From positions 72,076,799 to 72,139,298 of the forward strand of contig CM043952.1 in NCBI GenBank assembly GCA_014529385.2: DNA of 62,500 nucleotides, in the 5' to 3' direction. Shown piece after piece: positions 45,676 through 58,209 of the stretch. Under the pieces are notes generated by a model. It was given only the letters and a program-made list of their open reading frames with translations. It ran no database searches and was not told where the DNA came from. Position numbers and translations under genes: made by a program. The stretch is from Adiantum capillus-veneris (lineage: Eukaryota > Streptophyta > Polypodiopsida > Polypodiales > Pteridaceae). Position 1 is the stretch's first letter. Each line of letters starts with the position of its first letter.

Positions 45676-46900
45676 ACATCTCTGCTCCCATGCTAAGAAA
45701 TATACCAGGAAGATGCACATTGAGCTTAATTGAAGCTTACTTGATTAATGATAAGTGTTCAGGGCTTGCTAACAAGGTAGTTTTACGGTTAATGTATGCG
45801 AGATGTGGCTTTGAAGGGCCAATAGATGCCTCAATGATGCTAAAAAGGAGTATGCTTGAAGTGAGCATAGATTGGAGTTTATGATCTAGAACTAGAGTGC
45901 TTGAAGTGCTCTACCGGCTTGTCTTTTTATGGCTCGTCAATTGGAGCTACGATGAAGAAGTTATGGCAGTTTGAAGTTTAAGTTGATGGCAGATCCGTAC
46001 CGGATTGGGCAGTTGCAGCTGAGGAGAAAAAAATGAAGTGAATGCATGGGGCTAAAGTGCTCACTTTGTGGAGATGTTCGTCTTTTTAGATCAGCAATCA
46101 AAGTTCTGGTTGCCCAGTTATTGCCATTTGAAGTTGCACGGGGGCCAGTTCCGTGCCAGACTGGTCGCCTTGGTCAGCGTGACATCTGAGATGCTTTCAA
46201 CCTTTGCAAGGGTTTGTATGGAGACCAATGATGATTGAAGGCTAAAGGAATTTACAGATTGCCAATCAGAGTCCAGAGTTATAAGAAATTAATGCTTGAA
46301 TTTGGCGATAATGACTAACGATAAGGTTTGTTCAGAATGTCATCTTATGCAGTACATTGATAGCAAAATATGCCCCATATGGTTGTGGCAAAGAAGCTGA
46401 GGGTATTTTTAACCGAATGTGGATGGAATGCCTTCCGCCAAATGCAATCACTTATACTTTCATCTTGACGGCGTGTGGCACCTTGCAAGACATTGATATG
46501 GGCAATAAAACACACGTTGATATGAATACCAAATATGGAGCCCTTAAGAAAGCATAAGGTTCTTGATGAGGTTTCATTGCAACGCTCGTCTCATGGAGTG
46601 TATTGATTGTGGGATATGCCTAGCAGCAATAGGGAGTGCCAGGTAGTGCATTGATTGATATGTATACCAAATATGGTGCCCGTAACAAAAACACGTAAAG
46701 TTCTTCAAGGGCTTCCCCTCTGCATTGTCATCATTTGGAATGCATTGGTTGAAGAAAGGCAGCTATGAATGCGAAGGGAAGGCCTTTCTGTCAAAAGAAA
46801 TCACCTACACTAGCAACTTGAGGGCATCCGACACTACATTGGTCATGCATTAAGAGGGTGAGGCCGCCCATTGTGGCTATAGTAGTTTCACGGACTATCT
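45676..46900 (+). pseudogene. Decayed PPR-type gene segment, copy 1
   Basis: Pieces of pentatricopeptide repeats appear in broken frames: LRLMYARCGF (45780s); IAKYAPYGCGKEAEGIFNRM and PPNAITYTFILTACGTL (46360-46480); and further on DMYTKYGA (46660s). Active PPR proteins bind organelle RNA. Between 45890 and 46320 lies non-PPR sequence containing ATGAAGAAGTTATGGCAGTT. The first ~800 bp recur at 52104-52903; the later PPR part does not. Confidence 0.65.
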
Positions 46901-47175
46901 GTCCAAGACATCAAGAGGAGGGGACGCCCCTGGGATGGCCACCCAACTAAATATTTAAGGATTATAGTGTGGCAAGGGGAAAAAGGAGGGTCGGTGGCAG
47001 CAGCCAACAGCGCAACACGGGGAAGATGCGCTCGTAGTGGGTGCTGCGGGCCTCGGACGGTTTTGGTTGTGAAGAAAAAACGCGTCACGAGGCCACAAAA
47101 CCTCTATTTGCCTGCTCTCGGTGGATTTCATGTAGCTCGGACATCCCGCCTGCCAAATCATTGAGAAGGTTCCCA
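46901..47175. other. GC-richer stretch, no gene recognised
   Basis: Locally higher GC than its surroundings; ORFs on both strands overlap and none looks real. Confidence 0.4.
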
Positions 47176-47410
47176 TGCACCGTCAGTCAGGTGCCGTAAC
47201 TGCATGGAGGGGACTAATTTTGGAATTTTTTGGGCATAGCGTGAGAAAAGGAAGGGAGGTGATTCTGGCATGAAGGAACATGTAGGAGGTGTAGCTTGAG
47301 AAGAAGGAAGCAAGAAGGAAATCTCTCTCATTCTCGAGCTAAGAAGAAACTCTCTCTCTCACTCTCGGAACTAAGCAAGAAGGGCATCTCTCTCGTTCTC
47401 AAGCTAAGAA

Positions 47411-47475
<65 letters not shown>

Positions 47476-47827
47476 CTAAGCAGAAGGAGATCTCTCTCGT
47501 TCTCAAGCTAAGAAGCAACTTTCGCTAGGAGCAAGCAAGACGTTCTCTTCCTCTCTCGGTCATAATCAGGAGGAGGCATAAGGGTTTTTAAATTGCAATA
47601 AGCAAGCGGAGCTCTCGAAGCAGGGCTCTCGTCAAGGAAAGGTGGCATGACGTCATTAGGGAAACAAGGGAGGAAAGCTTGAAGCCAGTGAAGCATAAAG
47701 AGAGGGAGAGAAAACTTTCTCAAGATAAACACACTCTCTTGCGAGCATAAGCGAGGACAGTTTGTCATGACAAAGGAAGGATTTCCGAGAAGGAAGGGAT
47801 TCGACAAAAGGAAAGTAGGATTGCGTG

Positions 47828-47894
<67 letters not shown>

Positions 47895-48361
47895 AGCTTA
47901 ATCAAGAAGAAAGCTCTCTCTCGACCTTGATTTGGGAACATGAAAGAAGGGAAGTATGATACGAAGATTATTTAGAGCAATTGAAGGAAGTAGCAGAAGG
48001 TGCAGTGCTCCTGAAAGCAGTTGAAGCAAGAAAAGAGGCAAAAGAAAAGTTCCATCACCATCATCAGTCCAAAGATTGATTAATCATCTTATTAAGCCCC
48101 AGTGTTGCTAATGGCCCAAATAATCTTGTAAAATGGGAGCTTAAACTCCTAATTATTAGATGATCCAAGTGACGGTGTTGTTAATAGTCCACCTTAGCTA
48201 AGGATTAAGTTTTACTCAAAAGTTTGACTCGATTAATTGAAGTTCTTGGTGATTGCCATAGCCATTTGCACCTGTTGTTCTTATTCTCTCTCACACCTCT
48301 CACAGCCAGAGGCCCAACGCCTCCTTGGATCACGTTTTGAACACATATCCATCAATATATT
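47176..48361 (+). repeat. LTR-like unit 1
   Basis: Starts near CATGCACCGTCAG...GGAGGGGACTAATTTTGG. Contains (CT)n at 47415-47471 and 47830-47891 and repeated AAGCTAAGAAGAAACTCTC motifs. Ends CACAGCCAGAGGCCCAACGC...ATATTTGGTGAACCCAA. The same ordered landmarks occur in unit 2. The ORF of ~70 residues inside is a CT-repeat artefact. Confidence 0.55.
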
Positions 48362-48594
48362 TGGTGAACCCAATGCAAAATGATCCGGGGTGGGAGGAGA
48401 AAGCATGGAGATGGCGTGAGGCAGCGAGCATCACAAAGTATCGTGGAGGAGGTAACTCACGTTGTGCAATAGAAGAGTCGGATGATGCTGAGCAAGAAGA
48501 GAAAAGTGATCAATGGCCCTTGGCATTCCTTTTCAGCACCGATCCCGACAATTTTTGAGCTGCTCCCAAGACGACTGCCACATCATAACCTCCT
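48362..48594 (+). other. Primer-binding-site-like sequence and short interior remnant
   Basis: TGGTGAACCCAATG follows unit 1. About 230 bp of interior (beginning GATCCGGGGTGGGAGGAG, as after unit 2) are left before unit 2 starts. It looks like a deleted element or two overlapping insertions. Confidence 0.5.
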
Positions 48595-48797
48595 CTCCCA
48601 TGCCACATCAGTAACGGCACCTGCCGTGGAGGGAGCTAATTTTAGGGTTATTGGGAGGAGAAGGGTATTGCATGAAAATGTGTGGGAAGAGAAAGGAGGG
48701 AATGAGGAGGGCATGAGAGAATGGAATGGGGAGAGGAGGAAAGGGAGATCTCTCACTCTCTCTCTATCCTCAGTGAGAAAAGGGAAAGATCTCTTCT

Positions 48798-48887
<90 letters not shown>

Positions 48888-49541
48888 TAAGCAATAAACT
48901 TTCTCTCTCGATCTCGACCTCGACTAGGTATGAAAGAGAGTTGAAGAAGAGGTTGACGGGAGCTTGATCGAAGCAAGTGGAAGGGAACTCGGTCGAAGCA
49001 ATTTGAATGGAGCTTGGTAAGCAAGGGCTCAAGAAGCTCGGACAAAGTTAAGCAGGGCTCACGAAGAAGGTACTCAAAGCCAAGGCTAGAAGCAAGGGGC
49101 TCAAAGCAAGGTTCTCAAACCTCGTTCTAGACCTAGCCAGAGATGTAAAGTGAATGATAGCAAACGAACGTGGAAACCCAACACATAGGAAATTTTGATC
49201 ATCGACAAGAACTTAGGTTTAGTTAATTCGTTTTCATGAATCACAGAGCCCTTAACGGCCTGGGGAAACTGTAAAGGGATCTTAAACTCCTAAACCAGCA
49301 ACTTGAATTAATTACCAAGTGTCATTAACGGCATTGCTTCAATAATCGTGCGTCAGTTTCGTGAGTGTTATCAGTTTTCAAGCGTTTTTTGTGCGTCGTT
49401 AGCATTACCAAGTGAGTAATAACTACCTTATTGTGCGGTGTGGAAACTCTTTTGTCTCTCTCTCTCTCTCTCTCTCCTCTCATAGCCAGAGGCCCCACGC
49501 CTTCCCGGCTCACGTTTCGGACACATATCCCCCAACATATT
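48595..49541 (+). repeat. LTR-like unit 2
   Basis: CATGCCACATCAGTAACGGC...GGAGGGAGCTAATTTTAGG, an ~85-bp CT tract (48798-48884), CTTAAACTCCTAA and CATAGCCAGAGGCCCCACGC...ACATA parallel unit 1. Overall it is diverged from unit 1, so the duplication is old. Confidence 0.55.
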
Positions 49542-49556
49542 TGGTGAACCCAACGC
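49542..49556 (+). other. Candidate primer-binding site TGGTGAACCCAACGC
   Basis: Lies five bases after a CA end (49536-49537) and 137 bp upstream of a long ORF. It starts with TGG, as required for pairing with tRNA CCA ends. The tRNA is not identified. Confidence 0.5.
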
Positions 49557-49692
49557 GAAACGAGCTGGGGTGGGAGGTAAAGATGGAGATGCCATAACAA
49601 TTGAAGCAGTTTATTGACAATTTCAATTCCAATGGATTTGATAAAAACCTAACAGCTACAAAATTACCAAAAAAGCTGGAATTAGTTTAGGG

Positions 49693-51516
49693 ATGTCTGC
49701 AAGAAAAGTTATGCAGATAAGAAAGCAGATTGATGATGCTGTAGAGCTAGCACTTGATGCTGTATGGGAGCAGTATCGTGTTTTTCAACGATATGATCTA
49801 GAAGGTTTTATTGCATGTTATGAAGCCAAGATGAAGAGCCAAAATGTTCCCAAAAATTGGATGATTGCAGCTTTTGAAGAGGTTGTAAACTCAGATTTTA
49901 AAAAGCAGGTTCAAGTACTGGCAGAAGCATATCCCGCACGGTGGGACTATTTTGCAGAGGAATTTATTTTCAAAATCTCAAGGATTCTAGATCTAGAAAT
50001 AAAATATATTATTGAACAAAGCCAGATTGTCTTCAATAAAGGTGAAGGGGATCAGATGCAGTTCCTCAACTATGATAATTTTTGGGAATACGTTTCTGTA
50101 AGAAGTAAAGCCAAAGAAAATGCAGAATTAGAAGTAGCAGATTCAATTTCAGAGGAGCATATTTTGAGCAATGTAGAAAAGGTAAACGATGAATTTAATG
50201 CTGAAACAAAATTATATGAATTTTTTTCAAAGATTCCTTCCATGGACGCCACCTCCAATAATGATCTCAGTGAAGACGTAGACTATACAACAAGTGGTTC
50301 ACAAGATGCTGACCTTGACATGGGTTATTTTGAAGGAGTTCATCAAGTAGATGAGCCTCTATAGGATACTAACAAAAGTATCAGCACTATAGTCGAGCAG
50401 GACAACATGTTTGCTGCAGATGATTGCATAAATAAAGCTATTATATACACAGTAGCTAATGAAGTGACCGAGATTGTGGACCCAGCACAAGATGAGCCTA
50501 AGAGTGCCGATGAACTTATGATTGCTACTAACAATATATTTGTAGATGTTGTTATCACAAAAGAAGATTCCATAATCGATGATTTCTTGACTAGATCTAA
50601 AGGAGATGATTATAATAGTATAGAAGAGATTTTTGATGTGTGTACCTCTTTAGAGGGGGTGGCAGATGAGCCTTTACAGTGCTATGATGGATTGCTAAGT
50701 ACCATGGATGCAGATGAGGAAGCAGAGGATGATATTGATGAGTATGAAGGTTGCCCAGATCAAGCTGATTGTGAATAGATTATTGAGAGTGATTCTACAT
50801 CTATGCTTATACATGGTCTGCATGAGGAAATAACTCCTAAAATTTTGATGAATGTTGAGACTTCCAAGGGTGGTTATCTTGAGGATTCTATGGATGAAGA
50901 TTTACAGTTTGAAGCTGTTTTTCATGATCAAGCTGAAACCCCAACATGTAAAAAATCCTCTGATGATACATGTCCAGAGAGTCCCAAGGTCTTTTGTAAT
51001 GGCTATGAAGCTAGAGGGGGTGATGATGCTAAATCATCCTTGATATTGCAAAAATTTCATAGGATTTTTCATTTCCTTAGACAATGTGCCAAATGTGACT
51101 GGATTTGGATGCTATTCCTAATGATGCTTATGTCATTGATGTCTTGGCTTCCAGTAAAAGGGAGTCAAAATTCTTTAATGCTTGCTGGTAATGAGATTAA
51201 GTTTCCAGAAGTTTATGAGATGTGGGTGTTGTATTATGCTTCAAGAGAAGCTCTAGTATATTGCGGAGCCCATCAATTCTATGTGATCTCAATGGTGCTT
51301 GATCCAGGAGATTCTAAGGATATTTGTAAGCAGATTCAAAATGGATGGATATTGCTAAGTATGCATAGTAATTGCGTACTATTTGAACCAGGGATAGAAA
51401 GCATGCACCAAAAGTCCTTCATGCTAATTGAAACAGGAAATGTATGCTCATGTGGATATTATGTTTCTCCAGTATTTGGGCAATTCCTTATTATGCCATT
51501 TGATCCCGAGGTCTAA
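49693..51516 (+). pseudogene. Gag-like ORF fused to acidic and transmembrane regions, two amber codons
   Basis: One reading frame of 607 codons, interrupted only by TAG at 50362-50364 and 50776-50778. Residues ~35-95 (LEGFIACYEAKMKSQNVPKN, AAFEEVVNSDFKKQVQVLAE, WDYFAEEF) have the spacing of a retrotransposon gag capsid. Residues ~130-430 are acidic and repetitive in style. A hydrophobic segment follows (WIWMLFLMMLMSLMSWL, ~51100-51150), then ~120 residues with several cysteines. A gag with a membrane segment is unusual. It is not followed by protease or reverse transcriptase, so the element would be non-autonomous. It could instead be a captured host gene. Confidence 0.6.
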
Positions 51517-52103
51517 TAAAGTGCAAAGTTGCAGATTCAAAGGATACCATATGTCTCTTGTAGAAGGTTGCATGGTACAAGGTTTTGTTTTTAGGATTTA
51601 TGCTAAGTCAGAACAGTTTTTGGTTATGTGACCAATAAGATTACATGGCTAGCTTTTAGTTGACATCTTTGGATAATTGATAGAGTATCTTCACATCTTT
51701 TGAGTTCGTTCTACTACCAAAACTTGAGGTAAAGGACTTGATGGCCATTCCGTGTGCAGATAGACTAAGACATACTTGAGCTTGACAAAGTTCCCTAAAT
51801 CGAGCTTGATGGTCAAGCCGTGTGCATCATTAACTGGAGAACTTGAGTCTGGCGGGGTTCATTAAATAGGTTTTCCATAATTGAATGCTTTGGAAACACG
51901 GCAGATACGATTCAAAAAATATTTTTGATGGACAACTACCTAATGATTAAGCAAGAACATTGATGATAGGGAATAAGTCTTATATTGTTTTCCATATGTT
52001 TACCAATTATGTGAGTCTAATGATGGAATAAAGATTAAGGTACCTATAGCAGATGCAGATTGAAGTGCAATTGGCGGCTGTGCAGGTTCAGAGAGGGTGG
52101 ATG
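51517..52103. other. No gene recognised
   Basis: A short internal repeat is visible: GACTTGATGGCCATTCCGTG (~51738) and GCTTGATGGTCAAGCCGTG (~51803). Confidence 0.5.
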
Positions 52104-52903
52104 TCATGCAGCTCCGCTCCCATGCTAAGAAATATACCAGGAAGATGCACATTGAGCTTAATTAAAGCTTACCTGGTTAATGATCAGTGTTCAGGGCTTT
52201 CTAGCAAGATAATTTTACGGTTAATGTATGCCAGATGCGGCTTTAAAGGGCCAACATATGTCTCGATGATGCTAAAAAGGAGTATGCTTGAAGTGAGCGC
52301 AGATGAGGGTTTATGATCTAGAACTGTAGTGCTTGAAGTGCTCTATCAGCTTGTCTTTATGGCTCATCAATTGGAGCTACGATGAAGAAGTTATGGTAGT
52401 TTGAAGTTTAAGTTGATGGCAGATCCGTACCGGATTGGGCAACTACAGCTGAGGGGACAGAAATGAAGTGAATGCATGGGGATAAAGTGCTCACTTTGTG
52501 GAGCATGTCTTTTTAGATCAGCAATCAAAGTTTTGGTTGCCCAATTATTGCCATTTGAAGTTGCACTGGGGACCAATTCCGTGCCAGATTGGTCGCCTTG
52601 ATCAGCGTAACATTGAGATGCTTTTAGCCTTGCAAGGATTTGTATGGAGACTATATGATGAGTGAAGGCTAAAGGAATTTATAGATTGCCAATCAGAGTC
52701 CAAAGCTATAAGAAATTAATGCTTGAATTCGGCGACAATGACTAACGGTGAGGTTTGTTCGGAATGTCATCTTATGCAGTACATTGATAGCAAGATATGC
52801 CCCATATGATTGTGGAAAATAAGATCAGGGTAGTTTTAATTGAATGCAGAGGGAATGCATTCCGGCAAATGCAATCACTTATAGTTGCATCTTGACAGAG
52901 AGG
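52104..52903 (+). pseudogene. Decayed PPR-type segment, copy 2
   Basis: Direct repeat of 45676-46475 with frequent substitutions. It includes LRLMYARCGF (52220s) and a more decayed ARYAPYDCG-like part (~52790). It ends at ATCTTGACAG where copy 1 has ATCTTGACGG and continues with further PPR sequence. The pair brackets the LTR-like units and the gag-like ORF. Confidence 0.65.
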
Positions 52904-53560
52904 GATCCCTAACTCCAAAACAGAATTTTCAAGCAATCTCTAAACCGAGCAAAAGAGCAAGCTACAATAACAAAAAAGCAAGGATCTCTCTTAATTTTCA
53001 GCACACAAACGAAGGGAGTGGGTAGAGGTGTTATTTTTCAGGTGATTTCAATGTTTTGTTGTAGCTTATATATATACAATCACTAATAAGTAGACACTAA
53101 GCTAGCAATTCCCAAAATTGAAATTTCATGATATGTCAATTACAATGTATGCAACTTCAGGACAATTTTCTATGAGTTGAAAGTCCTCTAATATGCAAGT
53201 CTAATGAGCTAATGATGGCTGTAAAATAGAAAACTTTGTTGTGGACTATAATAGCATAAGGACAAAAATAAACAATTATAAAGATACTAACAATTTTGCA
53301 CAAGTATGAGCTTTACAAACACTTTTAATTGTGTCCATTCTAGAGACCTCTTTCTCAATTCTATACCGATTCAAATTGTGTAAAGCTAGAAACCCCTTTT
53401 TGAGAGTAGTGGTAGAACACTCCCATAAAAAAGAATAACTTTTCTTATTTTACGTGTAGTTACAAATGTAAGGCCCATGGAAAATAGCAATAAAGAAAAA
53501 ATTTAGTATTAGAAAGTAAGGCTAGATCCACACTAACAAAAACAAAACGGGTTTGACAAA
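52904..53560. other. No gene recognised
   Basis: AT-rich, short ORFs only. Confidence 0.5.
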
Positions 53561-53567
53561 TTCTCTT

Positions 53568-54089
53568 ATAAAAGAGCTCCTCATTCTCTTGGTTTTTCTA
53601 TTTTGTTCAACATCATAACATATTACTAGATTGACACAACTAGGTTTGGTATGAGCACAAGATTGTCTCCTCTACCAATAGGGTGAGTAATTTTGTCACA
53701 AGAAGCTACCATTCCTCCCCCTATTATTTACACATTGTGAAGTATGGCAACATGATTCATGTGCTTCTATTGTCTTATCTAGCTATGTTGGCGGATACGC
53801 CACAACGGACGTCAGCACAACGAGAACTCACCCAACAAGATTTGTCAGCTAAGGACGAAGCTCGACCCGCAAGCGTGTGGAAGCAAGCATAGGGTGTCAA
53901 CATACACTCGAACGACTATTGAATACTTCCTACAGAGGTTTCTACCCAATGTCTAAGTTACAGCCTTCAAAAGTACACAGGAGGAGATTTCCAACAACGC
54001 TTCCACGAGCCAAATACCCATCAGACGTTCTCGAAATGCTAGGAAACTTGAGGGATATCCTATTAACACCAATAGGCCACTCTCCCTAA
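53568..54089 (+). other. Possible small gene with hydrophobic leader
   Basis: TTATAAAAG at 53568-53576 resembles a TATA box. An ORF from 53683, or its internal ATG at 53755, encodes a hydrophobic stretch (MIHVLLLSYLAMLAD) followed by a charged tail ending at 53892. Another frame, 53877-54089, overlaps its end. A short secreted peptide is conceivable, but nothing confirms it. Confidence 0.2.
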
Positions 54090-54205
54090 GGTCCGTGACC
54101 CAAAACCCTACCCAAAAACACCCAATGCAGAATCACGTAGGATGTCTGACAGGTTTTTGTAGGTTGTCATTTCTAAAAACTAAAGTGCGTAATGTGTAGC
54201 TCTAC

Positions 54206-54454
54206 TCAATACGAACGTGTGGATATGTTGAAATGCGAAAACAGATACCGTTTTCTTACCGAATCACTAGAAATAGCTCGCTGTTCAATCTCGTGAAGCC
54301 AAGCCATAACCCGCAATGTAGGTGTTGGTGCATAGCTCTCTCCGGGGGCAACACGCTGCACTTCTCCGCACTCAATTCCGACCACTAGTGTGCGCGTAGC
54401 GTCAAGATAAACTCTCATTCTCTCTCGTACACAGAATACGCTTCTCACAGACAC
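54206..54454 (-). other. Candidate first exon of an unknown gene
   Basis: The minus frame reads MRVYLDATRTLVVGIECGEV, ESYAPTPTLRVMAWLHEIEQ and then meets GTAAGAAAAC, a fair donor site, at about 54255. CG-containing codons are more frequent than around it. No downstream exon was identified, so the call is tentative. Confidence 0.3.
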
Positions 54455-55051
54455 TTGATAAAATGAACAAAGGGGGGGTTTTTTTCATTAAGGTCAAAAT
54501 TTGGTATATACCTTCCAAATACAATATCTCATGTTCCAAAGTAAAATCCTACTCAGTCTAATGGCAAAAATAATATACAAAATTGGAAACTTCTGCAAGC
54601 CCCAAGTATTTACAAATGAAATTACAGGTTTTCTTAATCAGAGAATGACTACATAGGATTTCTTTCTTTTTGCATTCCCCCAGTCTTTCGTTGAGTGTAG
54701 CCACGAGTCTTCTGCTAACACTCTCCCACTCCTAGTTCATGTCATCCCTGACATGACAGTAGAGATGTTGCTTCAGTGGAGGCTTTCGCGCATCTTCAAA
54801 ACAAACTCATACCGTGCATGCTGGGCCAAGGGTTAATTTTATTTGCGAGTTAATCAATTCGTGTTTTTTTGCTACAGGTGATGCTTTTTCGAGTTTATAG
54901 AAGCATGGATTCCAGTCATATGTATGCTCTCTAAGGTGGCGTTGTGGTATGTTAAATAAGTACCGAGGGAAGGAGAGAGAAGAAGGATTAGACGGAGAGA
55001 GAAAAACATACTTGTGAAATAGAGATAGGATCGGGGTGTGAGAGTACCGAC

Positions 55052-55054
<3 letters not shown>

Positions 55055-55117
<63 letters not shown>
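55055..55117. repeat. (GA)n microsatellite, ~63 bp
   Basis: Perfect GA run leading into the tandem duplication at 55121. Confidence 0.95.
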
Positions 55118-55763
<646 letters not shown>

Positions 55764-56205
55764 CCTGTTCATATGCGTGTGAAAAGGTTCCAAAGCCGGG
55801 TCCACAAATAATTTTTTTCGAGCCCTTAGAGAGGCAGTTTGTGGTGGTTACTCATTGCACTATTATATGCCTATAGTATTCATAGGAGAATAATAATCAT
55901 AGTGTTTCCCTAGCCCTTAGAGAGGCAGTTAGTGTTGTCTACTCATTGCACTTTTAGATGCTTATAAATCTTATAGGGGAATAATAATCGTAGTGACAAA
56001 TCATGCATATTTTATTGCACACCCCACTTTAAAAGTTAGTGGTAGAGTAGTAGACGATTATAATATTCATATTGACAAATCATGCATATATTATTGCACG
56101 TTCCAATTTAGCAGTTAGCATATGCTGCGTGGGACCCCTCATGTCACTAACACATGTCACCCTTCCATCACTATCAATGCTTTTTGAGAGCATGGTGCTT
56201 TAGCC

Positions 56206-56213
56206 TATATAAA
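56206..56213 (+). promoter_or_regulatory. TATA-box-like element
   Basis: TATATAAA about 90 bp upstream of the ATG at 56300, the only such box near this ORF. Confidence 0.45.
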
Positions 56214-56299
56214 TGTTACAAGGCAAGCACCATATGCTGCACAAGTGAATCGGAGGTGCTAATCAAGAGAGATTTTTTCATTTTCCTTGTACTTATACA

Positions 56300-56655
56300 A
56301 TGCCTATAGGATATGCTAGTACTGGTAATGAGGTAGTTGCAAAAATCCATGAAGAGCTTCACAAACTCCCCCCAACGCACCCCTTGAAGAAAAGAAGACG
56401 TTTACACAAAGAGAGTGTGACACAAACAAGGCGATCCGGATGTTCAACCACCTTAATCGCGCTCGCAACACCGGAGACCAAGAACTCAATGATGGCTTTG
56501 AGACAATGCGAGAAGCTCTGGGCAAGTGGGAGACATGGGGGTACATAGATAGCTCTCGAAGGGCCGCTTTACAGGTGGAGATTGACCATTTGCTTGTCTG
56601 CAAACGCACAATCAACCTGGTCGACATCTCTGGCTCTAATGTGGTAGAAGATTGA
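56300..56655 (+). pseudogene. Small unknown gene with one frameshift
   Basis: From ATG 56300 the frame reads MPIGYASTGNEVVAKIHEEL. Past a run of six C (56368-56373) the next frame stays open to the stop at 56653-56655 (RMFNHLNRARNTGDQELN, MREALGKWETWGYID, RRAALQVEIDHLL). A one-base change in the C run would join them into about 118 residues, so this is either a sequencing slip or a young frameshift. The product is charged and helical; family unknown. Confidence 0.45.
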
Positions 56656-57269
56656 GGCAAGATTTAAATAATTATGCACTAAATAATATAGTTAAATAAA
56701 TATGCACTAGCACATGATAAATTGTACTAGTGTGATGCAAGTTGTACTGTGTGTGTGTGTGTGCAGGTTTGATTCCCTACGTAATCATGTAAACAACTTA
56801 TTTTAACTATATGATGCTTATTTTAACTATATGATGGTGTTCCACTCTTCAGTGCCTTGGCGAGAATAATTCATGTCTCTGTCTGACTTATTATGATTGA
56901 AGTAGCTGTGATACTTTTAATCGGCCTGGTCTACTAACACATCTTCAAGATCTATCATAATTTAGGGTATTGTTGATATCTTGTAGCTAAACTGAACCGT
57001 CAAATGTAACTACAAGCTGTTTGAAAGCCAAAAATGTAAAGAAAATCTATGTGAGTTTTTTATATAATGCAAGAAAAAGATGAGCATGTCTTTAGTATTT
57101 ACCCTACTTTTAGTAGAATATACTTTCCTGTCCATGTAGGTGTTGTTGCAAACAAGGATGAGTGCCTAATAAGCCAATTTGAAACTAGGAATCTAAAAAA
57201 TATTGATGGTTGTACTTGTTTGGGCGAAGACCTCAAAGTAATGAAACACGCATAGACTCTTGCATATAA

Positions 57270-57425
57270 AATAGTAATTAAGAACACTTTACTGAGTTGA
57301 AGAACTGCATACGTACATAAACACACACGTATAAATAACTATATATATTGTATAAACAAGTACTTAAAAACACTTTACCGAGTTGAAGATCTCCTTACGT
57401 ACATAAACACACACATATAAATAAA
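57270..57425. repeat. ~80-bp tandem duplication
   Basis: AACACTTTACTGAGTTGAAG...ACGTACATAAACACACACGT at ~57283 recurs as AACACTTTACCGAGTTGAAG...ACGTACATAAACACACACAT at ~57369. Confidence 0.8.
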
Positions 57426-57504
57426 TAAATAAAAAGATATTATATATATAATATAAATATTATATATAAAACTATATATATTCTTAGACCGACAGTGTAA
57501 AGAA

Positions 57505-57945
57505 ATACTGACAAGCAAATGAAATTTTGACAGCATAACAATGTGAAAAATAAAAATAAAACCATTCCATACTTGCTTCTGTGAAAGCTTGCCTAACTTT
57601 TGTTAAGCTTTTCTATTCTATACTTGCTTCCGTGAAGCTTGCCTAACTTTTTTGTATACATGAAACCATGATTATGTTTCTAAACATGAACAAAAATCAT
57701 GATTATATTCACAAGCAATCAAAATTTCGACAGCATAACGGCGCGAAAATACAAACAAAAAAATTTTCCATTCCATACTTGCTTCCGTGAAGCTTGACTA
57801 ACTTTTCTGTATACGTGAAATCATGATTATGTTTTCAAACATGAACAAAAAGCATGATGATATTGATAAGCAATCAAAATTTCGGTAGCATAACGGTATG
57901 AAAATTCAAACTAAAAAAATTCCCATTCCATACTTGCTTCCGTGC
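57505..57945. repeat. Three-copy tandem repeat next to the methyltransferase gene
   Basis: The unit has AAATTTCGACAGCATAACGG, then CATTCCATACTTGCTTCCGT and GAAGCTTG.CTAACTTTT. Copies start near 57515, 57718 and 57875. A single related copy lies on the other side of the gene at 62289-62345. Confidence 0.8.
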
Positions 57946-58209
57946 AGCAACGAATGCTCACGGGAAGAAGAAATTACATAAGCAAAAAAGCATATGTTGG
58001 TATATTACTTTGGTAAATCCAAAGCTCTCAACAAACTTCTATCTAGTATAATAAATATGAAATCATGGCTGAATTGATAAGGACGATCAACACCAACAAC
58101 ATGTCTTCAGTAATACCAAAAAAGTGGCACCCAAACACCATGGTCACACGTAGTTCCATAAAAATCACAAACTAGAAAAAATGATAGATAATACCAATGT
58201 TGATGTCAA

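Noticed and set aside
47296-47511. 71-residue ORF rich in Ser-Leu
   Set aside because: Translation of CT tracts within an LTR-like unit.
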